Of a stretch of 64,000 bases of DNA, positions 1-8,458 are shown one piece after another. Made by a program: the position numbers and the translations under genes. Each line of letters starts with the position of its first letter. The stretch's first letter is position 1. The stretch is from Magnetospirillum sp. 64-120 (GTDB taxonomy: Bacteria; Pseudomonadota; Alphaproteobacteria; Rhodospirillales; Magnetospirillaceae), in NCBI GenBank assembly GCA_001898825.1, contig MKVK01000036.1, positions 1 to 64,000 on the forward strand. Reading direction: 5' to 3'. The notes beneath the pieces are model-generated. The model saw only the letters and a list, made by a program, of their open reading frames with translations. It did no database searches and was not told the origin of the DNA.

Positions 1-5
1 GCGAC

Positions 6-41
6 GCAAGCAGGGCTGGGGCATGCCCCAGCCCTGCTTGC
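6..41. repeat. perfect 36-bp palindrome
   Basis: Both 18-base arms are exactly complementary, with the centre at GCATGC. The stem is GC-rich and has no T-run on either side. It probably folds as a transcript-end hairpin for a gene left of the window, or is a dispersed palindromic repeat. Confidence 0.6.
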
Positions 42-210
42 CATCACCACCCGTTTCGGGCATCAAAACCACACCGGACTCCACCCATAACTGGAGGAAA
101 CTTCGGTCTCAGGTCATGCCTTCGGGCTTCCCGATTCCCCCACCCAAAAGACCATATTAGGATGGAAGGCGGAGTCATCGCTCCACCTTTACTATTGTGG
201 AGATACCGTC

Positions 211-689
211 ATGCGGGTTTTGGCTGTTCTCGTCGGGCTTTATGGTCTTGTCCATGCGGTGCCTCTCTCCGCACAGCCCGTGCAGGATTGCACCCCTCCC
301 GCAGTTAAAGACGGCATTGATCGGGGAATGCCTTGCTACCAGCATCCCCCCGCCCTTGGCGTTGAAACCCAGGTGCGTTTCGCCCGTGGTTCAGCGGTCG
401 TGACGGGCGAGGCGAGGCCCAAGCAATCCTTGACCGTCAGGCCGAGGTCTTGTCGCGCAATGCGTCATTGCAGGTGACGCTTTACGGCCACACCGATCCC
501 GATGAAGACGAAGCCATCGCCCTTAAGCGGGCCGAAGCCGTAAGTGATTATCTTCTGTCCAGGGGAGTCGCTCTGGCAACGCTTGCGGTCAGCAGCCGTG
601 GGCATCGCGCCATGATCGCCACCACGCCGACCGAAGCGGCTTTCGCCGCCATGCGAGTCGTGACCACCGAGCCGAGAATGGGGCGGTAA
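211..689 (+). pseudogene. OmpA-family C-terminal domain protein, frameshifted
   Basis: The first part (211-~415) starts at an ATG 8 bases after a GGAG site and has a signal peptide ending near LSAQP, then a segment VRFARGSAVV typical of the start of an OmpA peptidoglycan-binding domain. The rest of the domain (YGHTDPDEDEAIALKRAEAV) is in another frame and reads through to 689. The two join smoothly if one base is restored around 405-420, so a one-base deletion, or a sequencing error, splits the gene. Intact it would be a small periplasmic protein of about 158 residues. The classical NxxLSxxRA motif is modified to AIALKRAEAV. Confidence 0.65.
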
Positions 690-909
690 TCTGCTCGCGG
701 CATGGAATACAGTCTACTTTCTTTGCGTGACTTGAAGCCGGTGTACGAACCTACGCATGTGCGAGTTCGGCAGGGCTTGGGCGCGTGTTCGCGAAATAGC
801 GCGAATTTCCAATGTGTTGGATTTATCCAATAGATCGGCGCTATGATCGGCAATGCGCCGTCATAGCAAGTAAAAATATCAAGTCTAATCAAGTCGATAA
901 GGTTGTTTT

Positions 910-1400
910 ATGATCGGCAATTACGACAACGAACCTGTTGAACGCATCGAGCCGTGCCGTATCGAGGCCATTCCCGAGCGCGTCGCCGACTTGATCGCCG
1001 ACCTTTCCGCCGATCGCGGCAACTGGAAAACCGCCTGCCCAAGGCCTCCGCCGTCGCCTTGGCGGATTTGGTGCGGGCCATGAACACCTTCTACTCCAAC
1101 CGCATTGAAGGCCACAACACCCCCCTGCGCGAGACCGAGCGGGCCATGGCCCAGGATTTCGACGCCGGCCAGGACAAGCGCAACCTGCAACTGGAAGCCC
1201 GCGCCCATATGCGGGTGTAGGCCGAAATCGACCGCTTGCACCATCAGGGCGCCTTGCTGTGCCCGACCTCGGCCCCGTTCATCCAGTGGCTGCATGCCGA
1301 ATTCTATCGCGACATGCCCGAGGATTTGCGGCGGATCGCGGCGGGGGGAGTCTCGTTCCTGATGGAGCCGGGCGCATTTCGCTCTGCCGCCCATGACCTA
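910..1400 (+). pseudogene. Fic-family N-terminal fragment, broken
   Basis: Reading from ATG 910 gives MIGNYDNEPVERIEP; the frame then shifts near 1015 to a second frame carrying the Fic/DOC N-terminal signature MNTFYSNRIEGHNTPLRETE. That frame has an in-frame TAG at 1218-1220 and continues with recognisable Fic-linker sequence until the insertion sequence at 1401. The catalytic HPFxxGNGR motif is absent from the window, so the AMPylation domain has been lost. At least three lesions are visible: a frameshift, a stop codon and the insertion or truncation. Non-functional remnant. Confidence 0.7.
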
Positions 1401-2176
1401 GGTCCTGTTGACAAAGGCCGGTAGCCATAGCTTTGCGGCAGCCAGATGCAGGAAGCCGAGGAAGGATTTGGCAGTTTTGTCGTAACGGGTGGCGACGCGG
1501 CGGAACTGCTTGAGGCGGTTGAACGTGCGCTCAATGCGGTTGCGGTCCTTGTATTGCAGGAAGTTGCATGCAATCGGCAGAGAGCGATTGGACCGGGGCG
1601 GGATGGCCGGCAGGATGCCGTGGAAAAGCAGGTTCTCGCGCACGGCGTCGCCGTCATAGCCCTTGTCGGCCAGCAACATGTGCGGGGTGGCGACTGGCAG
1701 CGCCATCAAGTCTTCGACCGCCTGATAGTCTGAGACTTCGCCGCCGGTCAGCTTGAAGCCAAGAGGGTGTCCCTGACCGTCTGCGCGGGCGTGGATTTTG
1801 CTCGTAAAGCCGCCGCGGCTTCGACCAAAGCCCTCCTTATGAGTCCCCCTTTTGCGCCAGCGGCTTGGCTGTGCCCTCGGACAATGGTGCTGTCGATCAT
1901 GTGCTGCCAATCGTCGGTCAGTCCGAGATCGACCAACGTTTCCAGCAAGGCATCCCACACGCCTTGTTCGGCCCAGCGGCGGAACCGGACATAGACCGAG
2001 TTCCACTTGCCGTAGCGCTCGTGCATGTCGCGCCACGGGCAGCCGACCCGAAGCACGTAAAGCATGCCGTTGATGAAGCGCCGATTGTCATGGGAAGGGC
2101 GGCAACCGCGCCCCCGTTCGGCAGGCAGCAATTCCCCGATGATCACCCATTCCTCGTCCGTCAGATCGCCACGCAT
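1398..2176 (-). CDS. IS5-family (IS427-group-like) transposase, two frames joined by -1 frameshift
   Basis: DDE transposase in two overlapping frames. OrfA starts at ATG 2176 (MRGDLTDEEWVIIGELLPAE) and carries the first catalytic Asp in MIDSTIVRGH (about residue 95). OrfB carries LLADKGYDGDAVR (second Asp) and RNRIERTFNRLKQFRR (Glu plus the Y/R motif). The frames meet at a run of A4G5 on the coding strand (plus-strand 1845-1853), where a -1 slip fuses them, as is known for IS5/IS427 relatives. The orfB stop is TAG, formed from the duplicated TA target plus the flanking G, so the element borrows its stop codon from the target. Both frames look intact, so it may be active. Confidence 0.88.
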
Positions 2177-2250
2177 GCCACTGGTCTCCGCAAAGACCAG
2201 TGTTGAATCATGTCCGAGCGAGTTTGGGAATCCACTTTGTCAACAGGACC
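1401..2250 (-). mobile_element. 850-bp IS5-family insertion sequence
   Basis: The ends carry matching terminal inverted repeats of 16 bp (GGTCCTGTTGACAAAG at 1401-1416 and its complement at 2235-2250). They are bounded by TA on both sides (1399-1400 and 2251-2252), consistent with a 2-bp TA target duplication within a CTAG-type site, known for the IS427 group. The only cargo is the transposase. It separates the Fic fragment from the HNH-like fragment, but joining the flanks does not restore one gene, so the locus was already rearranged or the pieces were never one gene. Confidence 0.88.
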
Positions 2251-2253
2251 TAC

Positions 2254-2475
2254 GCAACCGCCTGGGTCCCTGCCGGGTCCCTGACGCTGCATTCGCCGCG
2301 CCTCATCACCCTTCAGCGAGCCGTGACCGGCGTTCGCCCTGGTGAGCGGGTGATCTTCCTCAATCGCTGTTCCTTCGATCTTCGCTGGGACAATCTGTAC
2401 GTCCAGGGACGTCAGGAGGCCCGAGAAGCCGTAGCCAAATACCGGGCTTCGCCTGGGATCGTCGCCACTCCGTAA
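2254..2475 (+). pseudogene. HNH-endonuclease-like C-terminal fragment
   Basis: An open frame entering from the insertion sequence encodes SPRLITLQRAVTGVRPGERV followed by FLNRCSFDLRWDNLYVQGRQ. The layout resembles phage HNH nucleases (LHRxI...G..VxHINGxxxDNRxxNL...), but the catalytic histidines and asparagine are replaced. There is no start codon to the right of the element in this frame. I read it as a decayed phage-type HNH fragment; similarity is only at the pattern level. Confidence 0.4.
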
Positions 2476-2773
2476 CCACCAAGGCTCGGGCATGGGTCGC
2501 TTTTGTGTCGCAAGGCATGAACGCAATCCCGTGTTCGGGCTGTTTTTTTAGGTCACCCACCGCCCCCGAGGAGAGGCCCGCATTTCTGGGGCTATCTGTT
2601 GCATATGAAGACTAAGTCAAAGTTATGACTGCATTGCTGCTATGTAATGGAGGTTCTGTGACTTCGTATGGTCAAGTCACTGTGCTAAATATATCTGCCA
2701 TCATTCTTTACTGATGCAAGCTCATGTGCAATCACTTCATCATCATTATTCGATGTGGTGAGCTATTTCCGTT

Positions 2774-3070
2774 GTGTCTTTCCATACTGCTTTCACGCAT
2801 GACGATCTGAACGCCATCCAGGCGGTTTTTGCTTCGGCCATCAGTCAGGGGGTGGGCGAGAACTGGGAGCGGCACAAGGCCGAAGACGACCTCGCGGACA
2901 TCATGACCCTTTGTGACCACGAAGGGGCGGGGCTGTGGAGCTTCTCCCGCGAGATGGGCGTTTACGTCAGCTTGAAGCCCACCGCCGGGCGGACGCTGTC
3001 CGCAGTGATGCCCGATTGCATCCTGTCCGCGATCACCCGCTCCCAGTCCCGCACCCGCTGCTTTGGGTGA
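2774..3070 (+). CDS. hypothetical protein in phage-remnant region
   Basis: A 98-residue frame from a GTG start. I do not recognise the product (begins MSFHTAFTHDDLNAIQAVFA, contains GENWERHKAEDDLADIMTLC). It lies just upstream of the antirepressor remnant on the same strand and overlaps its leading bases, so it may be a phage gene or a remnant. The last 15 residues look out of register (SRTRCFG), hinting at a late frameshift. No convincing ribosome binding site. Confidence 0.35.
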   Translation: MSFHTAFTHDDLNAIQAVFASAISQGVGENWERHKAEDDLADIMTLCDHEGAGLWSFSREMGVYVSLKPTAGRTLSAVMPDCILSAITRSQSRTRCFG

Positions 3071-3089
3071 TGCGGGCCATGGGTGCGAC

Positions 3090-3607
3090 ATGAGCAAGGG
3101 CACATTCAAGCATGTCCAGGGACTGGACGGGGACCAGAAGCGCACCGCCACCCGTCACGACTACCCGAATGTTTTTCGGGGAGATCGCGCCCCCACCCAC
3201 ACCATGATTTCCGAGGGTGGCCTGTACGACAAGGTGCTGTCGGCTCACAAGGTCAACCCGAAGGCCCATGAGTTCCGCAAGTGGGTGGCCGACGTGGTGC
3301 TGCCCGCGATCCGCAAGGACGGGGCGTACATCATGGGAGAAGAGAAGGTGGCGACCGGCGAAATGTCCGAGGACGAACTGATCCTGAAGGCGGTCGGCAT
3401 CTTGCAGCGCAAGGTCGAGCGCCTGACCGCCGAGCGGGACGCCCTGGCCGGGGGACCATCGAACAGGAACTGAACCTGATCACCGTGGACGAGTTCCGTG
3501 CCCTGATAGGCCGCGAGTTCAGGGGCGAGGCCGTTTGCCCAGCGGGTCCAAACGTGTGGGGGCAGTGTGTGGGGGAATGGAATTTGATGGTTCAGCTAAG
3601 TGGCTGA
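3090..3607 (+). pseudogene. phage antirepressor (BRO-N/KilAC-like), broken
   Basis: The frame from ATG 3090 to 3473 contains the BRO-domain end (ISEGGLYDKVLSAHK...KAHEFRKWVADVVLPAIRKD, then GAYI) and a coiled region LQRKVERLTAERDA. It lacks the usual first half of the BRO domain. The KilAC-like tail (QELNLITVDEFRALIG) follows in a different frame up to 3607, so a frameshift near 3455 separates them. In temperate phages these proteins counter a CI-type repressor. Here it is a prophage relic beside tRNA-Ser. Confidence 0.65.
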
Positions 3608-3635
3608 TTTTTCAGGTGCTTTCTGACCTGAAAAA
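3608..3635. repeat. 10-bp stem hairpin beside tRNA-Ser
   Basis: TTTTTCAGGT is repeated in inverted form after an 8-base loop. It lies just beyond the tRNA-Ser 3' end, between it and the antirepressor remnant, and could act as a terminator for either. Confidence 0.5.
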
Positions 3636-3639
3636 GGAG

Positions 3640-3732
3640 TGGCGGAGGGAGCGGGATTCGAACCCGCGCTAAGGGTTAACCCCCTAGGACGGTTTAGCAA
3701 ACCGTTGGTTTCAGCCACTCACCCATCCCTCC
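3640..3732 (-). tRNA. tRNA-Ser (GCU anticodon)
   Basis: The reverse strand folds as a class II tRNA. The acceptor stem is GGAGGGA/TCCCTCC, the anticodon loop is TTTGCTAAA, a long variable arm runs through CTAGGGGGTTAACCCTTAG, the T-loop is GGTTCGAATCC, and CCA is encoded at 3640-3642. Phage-derived sequence touches the 3' end, the usual integration point for tRNA-targeting elements. No duplicated 3' end was found on the far side of the accessory strip. Confidence 0.95.
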
Positions 3733-3839
3733 GCAGGAATGTATCACAAAGGGGGTCGCTAACACCCCCGTGGCTGGACGGACGTTTCTAACGACTTGTT
3801 TTCGATTGGTCAACTGTGAAACCGTAAGAAATAAGTCGA

Positions 3840-3869
3840 TTGACGTGGGGAAGTTGGCCTTGGCATAGT
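3840..3869 (+). promoter_or_regulatory. candidate sigma70 promoter of leuA leader
   Basis: TTGACG (3840-3845), an 18-base spacer, and CATAGT (3864-3869). The expected start falls at about 3876-3877, the A of the leader-peptide ATG, so the leader mRNA may be leaderless. The match is good at -35 and moderate at -10. Confidence 0.5.
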
Positions 3870-3876
3870 GGTTGCC

Positions 3877-3927
3877 ATGATGACTGCGAAATTCGCCCTG
3901 CTGCTGCTGACCTGCCCGGTGTCGTGA
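3877..3927 (+). CDS. leuA leader peptide (MMTAKFALLLLTCPVS)
   Basis: A 16-codon frame 235 bases upstream of leuA with four consecutive CTG leucine codons followed by Thr and Cys, ending in TGA. This is the classical form of an attenuation leader: when charged Leu-tRNA is scarce the ribosome stalls on the Leu run and changes downstream RNA folding so that leuA is expressed. Leucine attenuators are known upstream of leuA in proteobacteria. No Shine-Dalgarno sequence precedes the ATG, and the candidate promoter would start the transcript at or next to it, as for leaderless trpL in rhizobia. The call rests on position and codon content. Confidence 0.75.
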   Translation: MMTAKFALLLLTCPVS

Positions 3928-4162
3928 ACCGCGACGACGCCGGGGATCATGCTTGCGGCGTCCACATCAGCGAATTTCCCGAGAGCGTCATGAAGTCCCC
4001 CAATTCCGTTTTCTTGATCCGCCGTGCTCCTGTCGCGTCCATCGATCGACTGCGACTAATGGGCGGTCGCCGGCCCTGACGCTTTCCGCGCGCCCGGCGA
4101 CCGTGACAATTTCCGCGCGGTCCCCCATATGCAGACACGATCAAGACAAGGATGAACCGGCC
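3928..4162 (+). promoter_or_regulatory. leuA attenuator region
   Basis: The 235 bases between leader peptide and leuA contain inverted repeats suited to alternative folding: GACGCC/GGCGTC about 3935-3962, immediately after the leader stop, and a perfect 9-bp stem GGTCGCCGG (4065-4073) / CCGGCGACC (4094-4102). A GAATT/AATTC pair before TTTTCTT (about 3973-4015) is a weaker terminator candidate. No hairpin has a clean U-run, so the exact terminator is unresolved; control by sequestering the leuA start region is also possible. Confidence 0.55.
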
Positions 4163-5821
4163 ATGATGACCGCCGCTTCCCACAAGTACCGCCCCTATCC
4201 CACCATGCGCATGGCGCAGCGCCGCTGGCCCGACGCGGTGATTTCGGTGCCGCCGCAATGGTGTTCCGTCGATTTGCGCGACGGCAACCAGGCGCTGATC
4301 GACCCCATGGACACCCATCGCAAGATGCGGTTGTGGAACACCTTGGTGAAGATGGGCTTCAAGCAGATCGAGGTGGGCTTTCCCGCCGCGTCGCAGACCG
4401 ATTACGACTTCATCCGCCATCTGATCGACGGCGGGCACATTCCCGATGACGTCACCATCCAGATCCTGACCCAGGCCCGCCAGGACTTGATCGCCAAAAG
4501 CTTCGAGGCGTTGGAAGGGGCGAAGAACGTCATCGTCCACCTGTACAACTCGACGTCCGAGGTGCAGCGCCGGGTGGTGTTCGGCTTCGACCGCCAGGGC
4601 TGCATCGACCTGGCTTTGGCCGGGACCCGCTGGGTGCGGGAATTGTCGGCCAAGCGCCAAGGCGGCGAGGTCACCTTCCAGTACAGCCCGGAAAGCTTCA
4701 CCGGCACCGAGCCCGATTTCGCCCTGGCCATCGTCGAGGCGGTGGCGGCGGCATGGGGCGCGGCCCCCGACCGCAAGATGATCGTCAATTTGCCGGCGAC
4801 GGTGGAGATGAGCACGCCCAACATCTATGCCGACGTGGTGGAATGGTTCTGCGCGACGGTGAAGGGGCGCGAGAACCTGATCATTTCCGTCCATCCCCAC
4901 AACGACCGTGGCACCGGCGTGGCCGCCGCCGAACTGGCGGTGATGGCTGGGGCCGACCGGGTGGAAGGCACGTTGTTCGGCAATGGCGAGCGCACCGGCA
5001 ACGTCGACGTCTGCACCTTGGCCTTGAACCTGTTCACCCAGGGCGTCGATCCCGGGCTGGATTTGTCCGACATCGATTCCATCCGTCGGGTGGCCGAGGA
5101 ATGCACCGGCTTGCCGGTCCATCAACGCCATCCCTATGCCGGGGAACTGGTCTACACTGCTTTTTCCGGCTCGCACCAGGACGCCATCAACAAGGGCTTC
5201 AAGGCCCGCGACAAGGCCAATTCGCCGGTCTGGGAAGTGCCTTATCTGCCCATCGACCCGGCCGATGTCGGACGCTCTTACGAAGCGGTGATCCGCATCA
5301 ACAGCCAGTCGGGCAAGGGCGGCGTCGCCTTCGTGCTGGAACGCGACCACGGTTTGGAATTGCCCAAGGCCTTTCAGGCCGAATTTTCCAAGGTGGTTCA
5401 AGACCATGCCGACCGCGAGGGTCGGGAATTGGCGCCTGACGAAATCTGGACTTTCTTCCAGCGCACCTATTTGGGCGAAGGCCGTATCCAGGTGGCCGAT
5501 TACTCGACCGTGCCGGTGGGCAAGGGGCAACGTGCCTTGACCGCCACCTTGGTGGTGGACGGTAAGGAGCGCATCGTCCAAGGCATCGGCGCCGGTCCGG
5601 TGGACGCTTTCGTCCATGCCTTGGAAAAGGATCTGGGCATGATGGTCAAGGTCAAGGACTACCACGAGCACGCCATCGGCCAGGGCTCGGAAGCCCAAGC
5701 CGCGTCCTATGTGGCCTTGGCGGGCAAGGATGGCGGCGTGGTCCACGGCGCCGCGCTGGATGCGTCGGTGACCATGGCGGCGCTGAAGGCCATCGCCAGT
5801 GCGCTCAATCGGGCGGGGTGA
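4163..5821 (+). CDS. leuA: 2-isopropylmalate synthase
   Basis: Condenses acetyl-CoA with 2-ketoisovalerate, the first committed step of leucine synthesis. The 552 residues have the long (type 2) LeuA layout: a TIM barrel with the metal-binding DLRDGNQAL signature (about 37-45) and HPHNDRGTG (about 244-252), then a linker and a C-terminal regulatory domain (GQRALTATLVVDGKERIVQG onward) that normally binds leucine for feedback inhibition. ATG 4163 was chosen because AAGGA precedes it by about ten bases; ATG 4166 is equally possible. The in-frame extension upstream to 3953 overlaps the attenuator and is rejected. It stands alone, with a bidirectional terminator after it. Regulation by the Leu-rich leader is inferred. 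Confidence 0.95.
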   Translation: MMTAASHKYRPYPTMRMAQRRWPDAVISVPPQWCSVDLRDGNQALIDPMDTHRKMRLWNTLVKMGFKQIEVGFPAASQTDYDFIRHLIDGGHIPDDVTIQILTQARQDLIAKSFEALEGAKNVIVHLYNSTSEVQRRVVFGFDRQGCIDLALAGTRWVRELSAKRQGGEVTFQYSPESFTGTEPDFALAIVEAVAAAWGAAPDRKMIVNLPATVEMSTPNIYADVVEWFCATVKGRENLIISVHPHNDRGTGVAAAELAVMAGADRVEGTLFGNGERTGNVDVCTLALNLFTQGVDPGLDLSDIDSIRRVAEECTGLPVHQRHPYAGELVYTAFSGSHQDAINKGFKARDKANSPVWEVPYLPIDPADVGRSYEAVIRINSQSGKGGVAFVLERDHGLELPKAFQAEFSKVVQDHADREGRELAPDEIWTFFQRTYLGEGRIQVADYSTVPVGKGQRALTATLVVDGKERIVQGIGAGPVDAFVHALEKDLGMMVKVKDYHEHAIGQGSEAQAASYVALAGKDGGVVHGAALDASVTMAALKAIASALNRAG

Positions 5822-5826
5822 AGAAG

Positions 5827-5857
5827 AAAGGCGAAGAGGGGGACCTCTTCGCCTTTT
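5827..5857. terminator. bidirectional terminator, leuA / pit
   Basis: A perfect 13-bp stem (5827-5839 with 5844-5856), A-rich on the left and T-rich on the right, between convergent leuA and pit. Confidence 0.85.
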
Positions 5858-5860
5858 CTA

Positions 5861-6861
<1,001 letters not shown>

Positions 6862-6862
<1 letters not shown>

Positions 6863-7506
6863 CACACGTGATCCAGGACGATGCCTTCGATCAGGTCGGC
6901 GACGTCGTCGCAGCGGTCGGTGACCGTCTCCAACAGGTCGTAGACTTCCTTCTTGCCGATGAAGGCGATGGTGTCGGGATTTTCGGCGATCAGTTCCGCC
7001 AGGGCCTGACGCAGCAGGCGGTCGCCTTCGCTTTCGATCTTGCCGACGTGTTCGCACAGCGAGTTGATCTGGGCGACGTTGTTGTTGATGTTGTCCAGCA
7101 GCGGGATGACCTGGACCAGCAGCTTGGCGCTGGCTTCGATCATGGCGGCCAGTTCGATCATGCGCGGGCCGAATGCTTCCAGGCGATACAGCATGGCGTG
7201 CTGGGCCACGTCCTCGATCAGGTCGACGGCGTCATCGAGCGCGGTGGTCAGCGCGTGGATGTCGGAACGGTCGAACGGCGTGATGAAGGCGCGGTGCAGG
7301 GCGACCAAGGTTTCCTTGGCGATGGAATCGGCCTTGCTTTCGATGGTGCACACCTGCGCGAAGCGGTTTTCACGTTCGCCGGCCGGGGCCTGCATCATCG
7401 CCGTAAGGGCGACGGCGGCGTCGGCGATGCATTGTGCGTGCGCGGTGAAATATTCGACGAAACGCTCTTCCTTGGGCATCAGCGAGCGCAGGAATTTCAA
7501 AGCCAT
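6862..7506 (-). CDS. DUF47 (PhoU-like) Pit accessory protein
   Basis: A soluble all-helical protein of 214 residues in the DUF47/PhoU-like family (start MALKFLRSLMPKEERFVEYF; later DRSDIHALTTALDDAVDLIE, a typical family motif). It is found beside PiT transporters and is thought to control their activity. It is the first gene of the pair and overlaps pit by 1 base (ATGA). ATG 7506 is the family-typical start; an ATG at 7538 would add 11 residues. Low-phosphate regulation is likely, but no Pho box was identified. Confidence 0.9.
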
Positions 7507-7599
7507 GGGGACCCCATTCTTTTGTAACGGAAGTGTCATACACCGATGGCCGCGCCCGAGTCCATTGCGGAAGTCACGCAATGTGCGCAAGGGCGGGAT

Positions 7600-8025
7600 T
7601 CAAACCCAGTGGGCGCCGAAATCCAGCAAGGTTTTGATCAGCCCTGCCTCGGTGACGGTCATGGCCGCTTCGCCGGGGGTGAACCACCGGCGCTCGCGTT
7701 GGCCCTTTTCCGGCCAATCGTCCACCTGCTTTTTTACCTTCAGCAGATAGACCTTGATGGTGCAGGGCAGTTCGTGGCCGTTCTTCAGGCGCTTGGTGCT
7801 GGAAAAATGGCAGAACGCATCCTTGACCACGGTGCCGACGATGCCGGCTTCCTCGAAGGCTTCGGCGGCGGCCACCTCGTGCGCCTTCAGGCGCTTTTCC
7901 GGGCGCCCTTTCGGCAGGATCCAGCGCTTGGTCTCGCGCGAGGTCACCAGCAGCACCTCGGCATGACCATCGACTACCCGATAGGGCAGGGCGGCATATT
8001 GGACCAAGGTTTTGGCTGGACTCAC
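7600..8025 (-). CDS. Nudix hydrolase
   Basis: 141 residues. The Nudix box spans about 40-64 (PKGRPEKRLKAHEVAAAEAF followed by EEAGIVG). The general form is kept, including the metal-binding EEAG, but the usual Arg of REUxEE is Glu here, a variant seen in alphaproteobacterial members. A preceding WILPKG matches the diphosphoinositol/dinucleotide-polyphosphate branch. The substrate cannot be assigned. Monocistronic, ending 93 bases before the DUF47 gene on the same strand. Confidence 0.88.
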   Translation of the reverse strand: MSPAKTLVQYAALPYRVVDGHAEVLLVTSRETKRWILPKGRPEKRLKAHEVAAAEAFEEAGIVGTVVKDAFCHFSSTKRLKNGHELPCTIKVYLLKVKKQVDDWPEKGQRERRWFTPGEAAMTVTEAGLIKTLLDFGAHWV

Positions 8026-8116
8026 GGCATTGACCTGGGAAACGGAAACGAAGGGGGCTTTTGTTACATTTTTATGACAGCCGTCAAGGGTTTTGCGACG
8101 GCAATAAGTAAAGAAA

Positions 8117-8139
8117 AAGGCGGGCTATAAGCCCGCCTT
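8117..8139 (-). terminator. terminator downstream of the small membrane peptide
   Basis: Stem AAGGCGGGC/GCCCGCCTT with a 5-base loop. Read on the minus strand it is followed by TTTTTCTTT. Confidence 0.8.
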
Positions 8140-8197
8140 GGAATTTCCATTATCGCGTCAACGCTGCGAAATCGCAATTCCTCCGTTGGTCGGAGGA

Positions 8198-8326
8198 TCA
8201 GATGCCCATGATCCACGCGCCCAGGCCGATGGATCCGACCAGCGCCACGGTGCCGGCGCACAAAATACCCAGGCCCAGAACCAGGGCGGTGACTTCGGAA
8301 CGGAACGAGGAAGCGGCGGCGGTCAT
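8198..8326 (-). CDS. 42-residue single-span membrane peptide
   Basis: The short frame MTAAASSFRSEVTALVLGLG then ILCAGTVALVGSIGLGAWIM (plus GI) has one long hydrophobic helix (about 13-40) with glycine-rich small-xxx-small spacing. ATG 8326 has GGAGAG 4-9 bases upstream, which selects it over upstream ATGs. It has its own terminator (8117-8139) and lies after the gatB terminator, so it is an independent unit. I do not recognise a family. The helix resembles small accessory subunits of membrane complexes, but no partner is adjacent. Confidence 0.65.
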   Translation of the reverse strand: MTAAASSFRSEVTALVLGLGILCAGTVALVGSIGLGAWIMGI

Positions 8327-8415
8327 GACACTCTCCATCAGGACAAATCCAGGATGAGGGACATGATGACCGCCCGAACGGGTGGGCGCTTTGATTTTGG
8401 TCACGTGGGCCGGGC

Positions 8416-8452
8416 AAAAACAAACCCCGATGACCTGCGTCATCGGGGTTTG
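8416..8452 (-). terminator. gatB terminator
   Basis: A perfect 14-bp stem (8421-8434 with 8439-8452) and a 4-base loop, followed on the minus strand by TTTTT, just after the gatB stop. Confidence 0.9.
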
Positions 8453-8458
8453 TGTCGG

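Noticed and set aside
2250-3640. left att repeat of the tRNA-Ser 3' end
   Set aside because: Searched by eye for the T-loop and acceptor sequence; none found in the strip.
3947-5746. 599-codon minus-strand frame
   Set aside because: Antisense to leuA, whose motifs are certain. Its His/Asp/Gly/Arg-rich product is typical of a complementary shadow in GC-rich DNA.
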